In this document: positions 24,670 to 37,700 of the stretch, one piece after another
Numbering within the stretch: position 1 is the first letter of the stretch
How the letters are laid out: each line of letters starts with the position of its first letter
NCBI GenBank assembly: GCA_008508345.1
Contig: QNGE01001250.1
Span: 32,289-96,288, forward strand
DNA: 64,000 nt
DNA from: Paragonimus westermani
Taxonomy: Eukaryota; Platyhelminthes; Trematoda; Plagiorchiida; Troglotrematidae
Direction: 5' to 3'
Program-made: the position numbers and the translations under genes
The notes under the pieces: model-generated
What the model saw: only the letters and a program-made list of their open reading frames with translations
Told to the model about the DNA's origin: nothing
Database searches by the model: none

Positions 24670-25940
24670 TTGACTAACGCACAGTTTCTTCTCGGTCCTG
24701 GTCTGGAACTCTGTGCCAGAACTAGTTCCAAGACAGTTGCTGGGTTCAAAATCCTTCTGGATCGTCAAGGAGAGGTTCTCCGCTGGATAACTTCCTTTCG
24801 TGGTAACAGGACTTTCAGAGTGAAGAGCGGTTCAGGCATTTTGTCTCCAGCCTCAGTCTCTGTGGGAGTTCCTCGAGGGTCGTTAATTGGTCCGTTGTTG
24901 TTTCTGATACACATCAATGATCTCCCCGAGTTGATCTCTAGCAACGCTCTTCTTTAGGCCGACGACTTAAAAATCTGGAATGCCTGTGACCCCATTGCAT
25001 TGCAGATCGACCCTGATCGTATTGAGTGCTGGTCAGATGATTGGATTATCCCTCTAAACGTCAGTAAGCGTGCGCAAATGTCACTCAGAGGAGACTCTGG
25101 GAACCTATTTGTGATACACGGTGCACAAAGTGTAGTAGATATCACGAAAGTAGACCTCAAAAAAGACCTAGGGATCTATCTGTCGTCTGATTTGCCCTCC
25201 TTGCATCACCACCAGCTGGCCGCCAAAAGGGGTTTTATGACTCTTGGGATGATCAAAAGAACCTTCCCCCGGATTGACAAGCACGCCTTTCACACGCTTT
25301 ACAGGGTCTACATAAGACCATTGCTCGAGTATGCCTATCAATTCGTCTACACCGGTTTGAAGAAGGACATACTCGCCATTGAACGTGTCCAGCGAGTAGT
25401 CACCAAAATGGTCATTGGCTTACGGCATCTCTCCTACGAGTCTCGACTCCAAGTTCTCGATCTTTCTCCATTTGAGATTCGTAAACTCCGCGGCGACTTA
25501 ATTCTCACACAATTCCCCTTTAGCACAGGACTCGTGCAACAATTCGTCACCCTAGTAAGTGATAACAATCGAGGAGGTCACGACAAGAAGCTCTATAAGC
25601 TTCAAACTGGGACCTTCCTAAGACCAGTTCTTCTCTTATAGGGTTATCAACCACTGGAACGACCTACCACTAGAGATTGTCAGCTGCTTTTCTAAAGACC
25701 GTCTCAAAGTGCTATTGGATTCTCACCTACTTAATAAACCGTTGAATCAATAATTTATCCTGTTTTGTTGGATTATTATTTTACTCTGTTCTTGGTACTT
25801 TCTGTAACCCCCAAGAGCGGTGCTACACCCCGTTTTCAATGACTCCCTTTCAGGTCAACAGAAAACCGCCGGACATCGAAACAAACAACCTGACTGGATC
25901 CGGGTAGATTGGGCCCTCAGGCTCGAGCCCGTGTACAAAT
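24670..25940 (+). mobile_element. decayed LINE, RT and 3' UTR
   Basis: GEVLRWITSFRGNRTFRVK, SVGVPRGSLIGPLLFLIHI, NDLPELISSNALL then a stop where FADD should begin (the next residues are ADDLKIW, 24960), then 213 open codons: CWSDDWIIPLNVSKRAQMSL, KKDLGIYLSSDL, VYIRPLLEYAYQFVYTGLKK, RVQRVVTKMVIGLRHLSYES and LRGDLIL. After a frameshift, the NHWNDLPLEIV-like end and a 3' UTR to about 25940. It is the same family as the - strand element at 2.4-5.1 kb; the tails share cttggtactt and ctttcaggtcaaca blocks. It ends about 540 bp before the GSS start codon. Confidence 0.82.
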
Positions 25941-26478
25941 AGCTGAAATCGCTGAAAATGAAGCTCAAAGAGTCACGGTGATGTTCTAAACAAATGTATA
26001 GACGAAGTTAGCGGAACGGCATGTACGAAAATGTACTAGTATAAATGGTAAAATATACACATCCTACAATTTATGTTTCAGTTTACTTTGTAGTATGTAC
26101 AGATCATAGTTGTATAACTATGAACTGTAGACACTACGAAGTAAATCTTTCAAAATTCAAGGTCGGCCCCTGTTTTGTAACACGGCGTGCCTCTGTTCTG
26201 TTGTCGCCACTTTGGCCTTCGAATTCGTAAATCGTGTGCATTTCTTACGGGGCCCTCGGCTAGTGCTTTTTTCTGCTGTCCCCTTTCAAATCACTCTCGT
26301 GGGAACCCTTATTTCGGAGGAACACTTTCCTCCTGTGTTTGCACGTTACACAAAGTTGGTTTGTGAATATAGCGGATAGTCGAAGCGAAAACGTCCGGCT
26401 TGCCTGTTACAGTTTAAGCCTTTTGTGTCGAGAGGTTCCCAGCGGATATCGAAGCGGTCTCCGTTGACTTGGTGAGAA
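25941..26478 (+). promoter_or_regulatory. GSS upstream region
   Basis: The 538 bp between the LINE and the GSS ATG must include at least part of the 5' UTR and probably the promoter. No TATA box or other element is certain. A short inverted repeat around 26078-26140 (ttactttgtagtatgtac...gtagacactacgaagtaaa) could form a hairpin. Confidence 0.3.
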
Positions 26479-26536
26479 ATGCTGAATATTACTTCTCAGA
26501 CGTATCAGTTGGTTGAGCAGTTCGCTCATTCACATG
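26479..26536 (+). CDS. GSS: GSS exon 1 (start codon)
   Basis: ATG at 26479 opens 19 codons plus one base (MLNITSQTYQLVEQFAHSH), equivalent to the N-terminal helix of the family. It ends before gtaacg. The intron that follows is only 34 nt (26537-26570) and ends in tttttag. The start is chosen because this frame joins exon 2 in phase; a TTG-initiated frame through the same bases would need no splice but loses the N-terminal helix. Confidence 0.8.
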
Positions 26537-29500
26537 GTAACGTTGATGTTACCTCCGTTTGAATTTTTAGGCATACTTAGAAAAACGAATGGTATTCCGT
26601 CAACCTTATCATGCACTCTTCTTCCTTCGCCATTTCCGTCTTTTGCACTTGATTTGGCAAAAACGGTTCAGAGAGATTTTAACCTCTTGTTTCACCGTGT
26701 TGCTTGCGATCATGATTTCTTAAATTCACTGGTGGAACGGTACTTGTGTTGTTTTGTATGTGAATCTTTACTATAGTGTTGTAGCGCAAGACGACTACCT
26801 TAAACATCTGTGGAACATATATGAACGTGTCCGGAATATCGGAAATACACAGGTTAGTCTGTTTTCGGTTTTTCTGTAAGTGCTGCATAAATTTCAAGAC
26901 AAAATCGTGCGTGTTGTGCTTCCATACATCGCGAGAAACGAGTGACCATCATTGATAGTCAATGTGCGGTGGTCAAGTGGGGACCAACTTTTCACTTGCG
27001 CACCTGTCTTCGATTTCGTCCCCGGTCTCAGTGAATCGTTTCCCTAAGGTGCAAAAAACCCCGAAGCCTGGCTCCCCGCATCCGTCCTCGGCATAAACAG
27101 GAGCTTACAAGAATTTCGTATCTCTGCCTAGAAATACAAACTCCACAGCGACATGCTAAAATGGGACGAACATGAGCGGTGTCTGAACTAAAGTGTGGCG
27201 ACTTAAGTAAATAATATTTTTGATAGTCGCATTCATTTGTACATTTTTTGGTGATCTCAGTTTTTGTCTGCTTTTGTTTTTGTCAAGCCATCCATTTTGA
27301 ATTATCCACCTGGGCATGAAGTCACAACTCGCTCCGCGCCTCGCTAGGTTGATGTGTTTCTCTGCACACTATTTTCCAGGGTCGATACCACTGCAAGGAG
27401 ATCAAAGCGCGAAATCTTGGCTTTTTATTGTCGTTTAGTTTTCGCTAGTGAACACCGACTGAGTAGTATTCTGTTGGATTGGTTTCAACAAAGGTAACGA
27501 GTTATCCTGGTTAGCAATAAAACTCGATGCAGAGTTAAGTGCACAGCGTAATCCGAAAGAACATATCGAGCATTGAAAACACGCATTATAAAAGAGGTGT
27601 TTGCTTTTCTGAATGTTAGTTGTGTAGGTGTGACTCTTCGAGCTGTTATCTTCCATACTGAATTTTGATTTTCAAAAGTGATTGACAGATCTTATGAACC
27701 CATGATACTTCATCGCTTACAAGCTCACTGACGTCAGTCTTTTTTTCATAATGCCTAATTTTAAAGACCCGGGTTCTTTCCGATAAGAAATTTGTGAACA
27801 AGTTATCTATGTCGATGCTCTACGCCATGCGATGAGTTACGAGTATGTACCAATTTACACTTACTGCCGTTGACCTTCGATCAGTTTATTTGGGACCACT
27901 TAAAAAGAACGTCACGGCCCTTCTGTAGAGTAAAAGATTAGCCTACAGAATTTGTGAATTGGCACATGTTGATATCATTAGCGTATAGCAGAAACTTAGG
28001 ATGTTGAAAGGGGAAGGTCACCAGTGAATTTCAAAAACAGAAGTAGACCAAAAGTCGAACCCTGGGCTACTCTGCTAAAGCTAGACCCACAAGTGGAAAA
28101 TGCGTGGTTTACTCGCATTTTGTAACAAGGATTGGCAACACACATTTCTAGCGACTGAAGGAAAAAGTTGTTTGGAACGCTAGATAATTCGTTAAGCAAG
28201 TGCTAGCACCTGCCAAGTGCTGTTAATTGCACGACTTAGGTCATGATCATTGGCTCCTGTGCGGGCCTCCGCGAGGAAGAATGATGATAGACAACATTCA
28301 AACATGAGATATCGCCTTATGAATTACCCCCTTTAACTTCGTTCACGCATTCGCGACGCTGTCAATCCACACACAAAAGACTTGAAACCATATGATCCTT
28401 TCCTTTACGCTGGAATGTACGTTTCGAGCTAGCTTAGAATTGATATCGAGCGGACTGTCGACTCCAGTGCATAGGCTGACGACTACAGCAGTGCAGCTAT
28501 GGGAGGTGGACACTTCCAATGTCATCGAGTGGTCACATGTTAAACTTTCGACGAGTCCTATATTTACACAAGTGATTGCCGTGATTTGGATTGCCTTACT
28601 TGTGGAGGCTTTCGCGAGCCTCATTGACGTTGATACGTGTTTGGACTCAGTAGACAGATGTGTGTAGGGCGTAAAGTTGAGGGTAGATGGAATTTCGCTG
28701 CGTCAGTTCGCTAATCGGTATACCCCACAAAGTTGTGGTCACAGTGTGCTTGTTGAGTGTTGGCAGGGACTCGACCTAAGTAGCGTCATTGTACTTCCTC
28801 CCTTGACACGAGGTTTCCACGGTGGTAGTCCTGAAAGGTGCAAATTACATGATGTACAGATGCAATCTAGTGAGTCTGTTGCAGTTTGGAACATGAGACG
28901 AGTTTTTTGAAAACTCAGCAAAGGTGTTCGAACGCTGCAAAATATCTGCAATGCGGACGAAATTACTGGTACTCATCATTCTGAAAGAAATATGGGCGCA
29001 TCCAAGATGGGGGTTGAACATTTGCAGTCTTTCCAGACAACCTATCCTGTCGGAAGTTATTGCAATCTTCTGCTCGTTTTCAAAAAGACCTCTATATCCC
29101 AGCTCAGTTTCTTTGGATGTACGGTAAGACTGTTCGAACTCCACCTAATGGTCTGTGTGGTTATGGTGGAAAACTGCGATAAAAGCGCATGTATAAAAAT
29201 AGTCAAAACGATGCGTCATAGCGCTCAAAGCGTGGGTGTGTGCACAGTGCAAACGAAAGTCAGTAATAATAGGAAATGGTGAAAGCAGTGGAGATTTGAT
29301 GTCGACGGTGTCACCTCTGCACTCGTTTCTTGATAAATGCCATTAGCTTAGAAACGTCCATTTTTAATCACAGTGAACGGCTTAGTGTAGCATGTGTAAT
29401 CCACCTCATATTATCTGTGAAAGAGATTGTGGTGCACCAAACCAAATGAGCGATGGGGTCGAAGTTTGCCGTGCGACGATAGTTGGACAGGAGTGGCCTT

Positions 29501-31730
29501 GTAACAGAAATGTTAATGCCAGTCGTGGTCCTGTTGTAGTATCAGTCTGTCACAGTGATACTAGATTTCTGTACGATGTGACAACTTGCGCATCTGGATG
29601 TCCTGCTTTGCTAAACTGAATTGTATGTCGACCACATCGACTGTCACCCATGTCAGGCGGGATGGTAGGTAAACGTCTGAAGTGGTACCGCTACCGACCA
29701 GCTTGCGCTTCACTTACATTATGATACTGACTGGAGGCTGAGTACTGACGAGCGTTACTTAGGTGTCCCAAGCTCTAACAGTATTCGTCAAACAAACAAT
29801 GATGAGCGGTTGCAGTCCTGTGCTGATTATGATCTATTCCTAGCAACTTTTGGCGTCTTGGTTATTAGTTCGTCACCTGGCGACTTCCATTTCTAAGTCA
29901 ATCTTGAACACAGCTTGACCACATCGTCGTCAGCTATGGATGGTGTGACTGCTTCCAAGATGGTAAGTCAATCTGGAGTACCTGAGTTAGTTTCGTTCAT
30001 TCGCTGGTATCCGCCAAGGTCGGTTTGCGCTTTGGTGGGAAGCCACCTAGTCGTCAAACGATTCGACGTGTCCAGCTTGGTAAGGACACAGCCACTTCAC
30101 GTCCTCCAGAGCGCGTTTGCCTATAGTCCAAAACCCCACCCACCAAACGACGTTGAGACACATTGGGCATTTTAAGGAATGCAGTGCATACGTGTGGTAC
30201 TGATTCGTGTGGTATTACTGCTCATTTCGCTGTCATCCGGTGGGTCTATGCAGTCACTGTAACCTCTTGACGCCCGATAGAATATTCTGACCAGCAGCGG
30301 GTATTATTCATTTCACAAGGTTACTCGTCTAAATCTTCGGAGGCAATTACGACAGGGTTGCCAGTCGTAATGACACAATGCGCTGTCGAGATGCAACAAA
30401 CCGCTGTTACCTGGAGCTCCTGAAGGCTTTCCCATCCCACCCAAGCAACCGGTTTCAGGAGGTCAGGTAATATGCGAAATCACTGGTGAGCCTCTTTATA
30501 ACCTGCATCGACGCCCATGACGCTAGGCTGAGCACTTCTAACAGCAGTTGGCCACCTGCGCTGCCGATTGTGCCTTCGGGCTCTCTCTTGACTAAAGGCT
30601 TTGTTGACATTTTTCTACACTTGGAAACAAAAGTCTCATTTGGGGTCAAGTTCCTGAAACGTCATAGGCACCCAGTCCAGAGGAACTCCCTTGCTTTTTC
30701 AGGTGGGGGCAGTCTTACTCAGCGAGCTGACGACTGTGCTCTAGAAGCCTTGGGGCAGTGAAGTCATTTAAAATGACTGGGCTTTAGCTAGGATTATCCT
30801 CATTTTCAAGAAAGCTCACACACTTCATGTACAAATCACTGAGGGATTAGCCTAATCCATATTACGTCGAGGTTGCATGCACCCATTATACTTCGTAGAC
30901 TGAACAGAACTCGCAAACAGCATATACTTGAGAAGCAGGCTGGGATTTGCAGTGACTGGCTGAACTGCTCATATCTTCACTTTGCCAGATGCTAAAACTT
31001 GGCCGTTCATAGACACTAGGATGTCCATGCTTCGGTTGACAGAGCTACAATCTAGGACTGTCTGTCGGGGAATGGTGTGCCTGAGAACTGTGTGAACATC
31101 CTGAAAGCAATTCATTGTCGGGCCTCGAGCAGGGTTAGGGCTTATGACAGCGTCTCAGCCCCTCAAGTGGGGTGTGGCAACGTATTTCAGTCCTCCTTTG
31201 CTATTCAGATGTGCAGTAGGCGAGATCTTAGTTCAACCTGACAGACTACGAATATTATGGGGTGGAGTTGTTGCCAAGTGTTGGACTTCGAAACATAAAG
31301 TATGTGGACGACACTCCTCTAATCTGTGAGAATTCACAAGGCTTCCAGGATATCTTAGGCAGACTAAAAACTTTATTTCAACAGTTTGGTATGTAAGTGC
31401 AATATGGTATTTCGAGAATGGCAGGACTTTGCGCTTGCTCTAATCTTTGTTGGTAGGCTGTTGGAGTTAGTTGCGAAGTTCATGTACTTTTGTACTGTCT
31501 GGTGAAGTCACAGACTGCATGCCTAAAGGCTGGGTGACGTTTGTCAACGTACGCCGTTTGTGATATCGGCATGGTCTCTGTCTTTCTGTGAAAGGCTGAG
31601 TCTCCAATACCACCATGAAAGCGGTCCTGTTGTACGTCAGTGAAACCTGTTCCATACTCGAGGACGATGTTTATAACGTATTCCCGATCAGTCATCGTAT
31701 TGGCAACCTGCGTTGGGAATACCATGTAAG

Positions 31731-31766
<36 letters not shown>

Positions 31767-34700
31767 TCAGGGGTTTGTCTGTGAATGAGCTCTGAAAAAA
31801 CGGGACTTGGGTTTAGTGCTTCTCCTTTAACGGAGCTGACCGGAAAGTTTGTACAGATCTGAAGGCCAAGCCCAAACGTGAGTGATGTTTACCTTTGGAA
31901 TCACTTATCGCGGTGACTTTGACTGTTTGGACACAGTATGAAAACCGTAGATCGTGGGACTCGTACTGACTTTAAGGCTCATTTCTCCTCTAATGGTGCA
32001 GTGAAAACCAGGAGTACCTTACTTTCGATGATAGTTGAAACCACTTTATCTGAATTATTGGAGCGCACTACGGCCATCCTGTTCTAAGATGCTGGTCAGA
32101 AGTAGCCGCTTACATTTTTCTTTGTTGAATTTTGCCACCTAACAATCGTTTAGTAGTTTTTGTCAAGTTTGTTCTGCATGCTGGTCCCTGATAGTAAACC
32201 AATTACTTCCACGTACTTTTCAAAAAGCTTTTCTTATTGTCAAATGAGTTCCGTCTGTGTGCAATTGTGGCGACGAACTGAGATAGATTTTGAGATAACT
32301 TGCGGTTTTGAATGAGTTTGAAAGTTTCACTGACAGATCACTGATATCATCCGTTGAGGTGTCCGTGTGATGTTTGGATTCATCGCGCCTACACATTTCA
32401 TTATGCTCTATACGATCGCCTGTTGACGTGGGCCATTCACGCCTCTTCAAAATGGTCACATAGTCCTTACAGGCACCTAACATCCATGGCGTTAATACCT
32501 CGTGGTCGGAGGTTTTCAATCGGATGCTATTGATGTGCCATAACGACCTTGCGAAAGCTACCACCGTTGGTTGTCGACACTGAAAAGTATTCGCTGTCTT
32601 CCCGTGATAGGGATGTTAGGCGCTTACTATGCTGATGTTGTTAGTCAGAATGCTTTGAGGCCTTTTGTTTACACCGAGTGCTAATAATATGTGGCGTGCT
32701 GAGAATTAGGCATGTGCGAAAATACCGTTCTTCACAAATGTTGCGGTGGTTGGGTCGTTCAACTTTTGGTTGTACGGCGTTCAGGTATGCTCAAAATCAG
32801 CGTATTATTTTAAAGGATTTTTTTGTCATCGCCTAAAACTTATCGAAGAATTTTATTGCGTCAAAAAATGGGCGATGCAATCGAATAATCATTAAGTTGG
32901 CACAAGTGGTAGTCTCTCAGTGTTTACACACAATTCTGCTTTCATATTTTGTTTTCACTTCATTTATTTTTAAATAAGGGGCTGTGATATTTAGCCGCTA
33001 TAAATTACTATAACAACTTTTCCCCGTATTTCACTACTTTGCCTTCTAGCCACGTTGATTTACTTTCTTTTTAACACAAATTGCATTGACAATAAAGCAT
33101 GAGTCAAGCTAGTTCGTTTTGACGTGTCAGAAGTGAAGCGTAACCTTAAAAACACTCAGCTATCGATTGCATCTCAATTTATATTCATGGTGTGACGTTG
33201 ATGTGGCTGAAGTGTTGAGTGGTACAACACGCGGAAAACCTACCAACAGTCCGGCCACAGAGTTCTTCAATGGACTACACAACAATGAAACTCATCCATC
33301 GTCATTTGTGCACAGACCTAGTGCTGGGTTCAGGCGCTTCGTTCGGTCAAGGCTTTTTAAGCTCATCTAGGCCTAGTAAGCTATCTCAAACGGTACAGCC
33401 AGGTGTAGCTATTTTATAGGAATTCGCGCTTACTCGTATGCGCCACTTAGTAGTAGCCCTCGAAAGTTGACCAAATCTGGTATCATCAAGTTTCTCATAT
33501 GCTTGTGGTAATAAAGTCAGCTACGTCACAGACGACCAATCGTATTTGCGTCTTATCTCAACGAGAACTTTATGCCCTGATATCGGGTACCGATCGAAGG
33601 TTTTACTAGCCTATCCAACCGGTTCTGCTTAACACGATCAATCCTTCCGTTACCGAAGCACCGGAACCAATACATCGCACGCACTGTGAAGCGAGCATAA
33701 CGACGGATAACCTGGTTGTCTGTTGGTCCTCTGCCAGTGTGGTGCACATTTTCTTAGGCAGCCAGCTGTTCATGATGAGATTTTCGCTAACCCATGCTGG
33801 GATGCTCATTACAGGCGCCTGTGCATTTGATTGCGCACATTAAAACTAACACCTGAGATGTTTCGTATACTATTAGCTACTTTCATATTTTTGTGTGGTT
33901 TCTGTAACTAGATGAATGGAAGACCTTTTTGTAGCCTGTGTATATTTATCCTTCGTACAAAGTAAACATGAAGATAGCTTCCTCAAGCGTTCGACAAGAC
34001 TGTTCGACCACTTCTCCAGTCACGCGGTAGCTGATATTCTAGACAAGTACCCGGAAGCTTCCAGGCTATCAAAGTAATGCTTCTGTCAAACAGTAAAGTG
34101 ACCGGTATTAAGCATGTGCCGACTGTTTAGGTCACATTGAACCGTTAGAATGAGTAGATCGATTTATATGGCACACGCCGTCAAGGTGCAGGGTTGGTCT
34201 ATTCTTAACTCCTCTGTTGCATACAGATCGTACGAGGCTTCACGTACGCGGTAGATGTACCTTTAGCAGCTTGCAACATTAATGGCTGGGTGCCCACGAG
34301 TATTGGAAAGACAGGCGCTGTATTTGCTAACCTTTTTGAAGCGTCACAGAGACATGCGGTTCTCGATTAAGTAGTTTGGCGGTGTGTGTCATCGATTTTT
34401 CTTTGTAATTCCGAAACCTTGTCCGTTCGCTCTCTACCTTAAACAGCGATTTCCTTTGCCGATTGGCGCGTTAACTTGAACTTGAGCATTAAGTGGAGAC
34501 GCTTAGTTGTTCAACTTTTCTTTAAGTTAGTATCCAGCGTTCTTGTATGCATATTCGCAGAAATATGCGACAACTTCCAAGCTTATTTATTGCTTACGAA
34601 AAACTGGTAACAGCAAGACACGGTCTTCTTTCTCGTTAGGTGTAATACGAAGTATGCTTTCATCTCCTTTCGCGCAAGGGCTTGAACGTAAATTCTGCTT

Positions 34701-37700
34701 TAAAAAAATACCCTCTCTATAAGTAAGTGAAAAGGTTTTCTAATCCACACTTCATATAAGTTGTTTTCATACTTCATCATTGTACGCATTTACTTCCGGT
34801 CATACTGGTAGTAACTGTGTAGACTGTGCAAATCGTGGTTTACACTCATGTCACTCTTGCTTCCTAAATCTAGACAACCTGGAAGTATCTCGCATTACAG
34901 TTCTTTTACATATTTCTTCTTCTAGAATATTTTTCTTGGTTTGAACCGTTCAGACTACATGCTTCATCAGGAACCTGGATGTGATTCATCCATCACCGAG
35001 CGTCTGTACTGCACAGAGAAGGCCTCCGCATCTTCGTTGCTCACAACTGATTTGACAGGCGTTCCGGGTTTGTCATTGCGTCAAGTAGAGTTCAACCTGA
35101 TGGCTTCCAGCTTTTGTGGTTTAGCACAAAGAATGGTGGAACAACACCGTATCAGTTTATCGCTGTGCGGGATAAAAGGTGATCAACTCAGTCGCGTAAG
35201 CCAACAATACGTGAATGAATGTACGCCATAGATTATGTGTTTATGATGTATTGTTCTGATAAATTTTGGTGCTACTTGTAGACAGTGCATATTTTTGCAG
35301 TATTTTCCCCTAAATTTCGTTCACTTTACCTCAACCTCCTTGTCAGTTTATTTACCACGTGTTTATATCAAGATACCACCACGAGACGACATCTTACAGA
35401 CTGTTTCAGCTTATTTGGCACATTGCTTTTAACGTTGGTTTGTGAGTTTGTGGTGATGGATTGAGTGGTACCTAAAAGCCTCCACCTCTCATTTAGTAAA
35501 CAGCTTGGAAGCTGTACAGGATCAAACATTGACACGCGAATTCGACGTGTGGGCGAGCGAGTAATTAGACGAAACGGTAATCCAGCAGAACGTTAGGCGA
35601 GCGCATGGCGTGAGTCATACGTTCGAGAGCCCGGACTACCTGTCGGTATCCCTACTCATTCAAACAAACGTTTTACCACATTCAAAAGTTCGCAACAAAA
35701 AGAGTACAAATGATAATTGGAATCCTAAGATAGTCAGAGACAAACATGTGCCGCATTTCTTATGTATCGAGTTCAACTTGTTGTGTACTGCAAGTGTCTT
35801 TACTTCCCAGTATTTTCACTTACAACTCGGATGTTTGTGTGCAATGTGTAAGGATCTTGACACTGAATGTTTGAATATAGACGAAGCTATTTCTAGTAGT
35901 TAGGTCCCTTCCTTTCTCCTTCTTTATCGTCTCTCTTTCTGTACAAGGTTTGCTTTATTCGTGGTCGTATGACAGTTAAGCATCCGTGTGAACCACTGAT
36001 GTATTGTTGTCTATCATGATGACGATAAGTCTTTTCGCCTCGTGCGTCGATCATGAATTTTACAGCTGACCAAGTCGGAGTTATTGCTGCCTTATGCATC
36101 ACCATAGGCATCTGGTTACGATCTCGTAGTATTTCAGTAGTAGCGTTGTAAATTATCAATCATACGACAGCAGGTTAGATCCCCTTTACTGCTATGATCT
36201 AGGTTTGAGCAACCTGACAAAGCCTGGCCCATAGACGGGCTAGCATGTCATATGGTAGTGAGTGTCTTTGGTTGTAAAAGCTGAAAATGTGGATTACAGA
36301 AGCATTTGTTTCATGTTTGCTCCGTGTCCAAAGGTTGGTGTAATCTTCCGCGCTAGTATCTAAATGTTGTTGGAGTTGAGTTACTTATAATGGCTCCGGA
36401 TGTTCACCCCTCAAACTGACACTCCACGACCGGTTTCCTCCTTGTTTGGACTCATCAGGTAGAGATGGNACGACCGGTTTCCTCCTTGTTTGGACTCATC
36501 AGGTATGGTGTTACGAGACGAAGAATTTAGCCGATGGGCTACCAGTTCAATGAGCATCGGACCGATCCTCCATCGATCTCCACCGATCAAACCGATTGTG
36601 GCCGTATCTAGTGCAAACTGGCAATCAGATATGTACTGTGTCCATCCACACCAGAGAAGCGAAAACAAGCTATAACTGATCCACGTAATCCTCTTTATTA
36701 ATCACTGTTATAGTACTTGGCTCGTAGTTCCTCTGACAGTACTGTCAGTTAGAAGAGACTCAACTGCGAAAAATCTGGATCTCGGATGGATTCGAACCAG
36801 CGACAGAAACAACGTGCCTAGACGCGACAAATGCTCTACCGGTTGAGTTACAAAGCCACGCCGGGAGCTCAGAAATTTCATACGTGGACCTAGTTACATA
36901 CCTCACTAACTGTGTCATGGAATCCACCAAATGATTCAGCAGATTGACTGTCCAATCAGGATTCCTTGATCATTTCGCGCTGAAATCCATCAATGCCACC
37001 GATGAGCATCGAGATTGTATCGCTCAAATCTGCCAAACTACTTGTCAACAATACAATGTCAATGCTCATCGGTGGCGTTGATGGATTCCAACGTGAACTG
37101 TTTGAGAAATCCCACTTGGGCAATCAATCTGCTGAATCATTTGGTAGATTCCATATGATACGATTAGTGATGTATGTAACTAGGTCCAAGTGTGAAATTT
37201 TTGAGCTTCCGGCGTGGCTTTTTAGCTCAACTGGTAGAGCATATACCGTGTTTGGACATGTTATTTCTGTCACTGGTTCGAATCCACCCGATATCCAGAT
37301 TTTTCGCAGTTGGGTCTCTTTTAAATTATCAAATGTGCCAAACTACTTATCAGTAATACTGCCACTGTTATTGTCTATATCTCAAGGCTAGGGATAATTG
37401 CGCTCTGAATACTGGCTACTCAAACTACGTACGTGGATTCGATTTCCGTTCAGTGCGACCAGATGCACATCGTGCGGTTTTCAACTAAGCTTTTAGTAAT
37501 CGGAGGATATCGCACTGTAGACATTACTGTGATCACAGATCACTTAAACCTTGTTTAGTACATTACATGGAGTTAATTGATATCGCCAGTTTCTCAAACA
37601 TGATTTTGGGTATGTCATGACTTGCTGGCACATGCATGCTTGTTTCTTAGAGCTTAATTTCTTCATTTGTCAGCTTCTCTTGTTCTGGGAGTTAATGACG

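Larger units (their letters stand above)
26853..34925 (+). other. GSS intron 3 (8,073 bp)
   Basis: gttagt to tctag. It holds a - strand LINE relic at 27.4-28.3 kb, an RTE-like relic ending at 31.73 kb and a TA microsatellite. The remainder, 31,765-34,925, shows no recognisable feature. Confidence 0.85.

Noticed and set aside
26513..26776. A single 87-codon open frame over the GSS start region
   Set aside because: It reads through both micro-introns from a TTG. Only the spliced reading gives the family N-terminus and joins exon 3 in phase.
34958..34970. CTGATGA on the - strand near 34964 as another hammerhead
   Set aside because: No GAAAC box at the right distance, no stem I, and the bases are GSS exon 4 codons.
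36788..36850. tRNA gene calls at 36.8 and 37.2 kb
   Set aside because: A and B boxes are good but the acceptor and anticodon arms do not pair convincingly, and both lie in a longer repeated unit; called a tRNA-like repeat instead.
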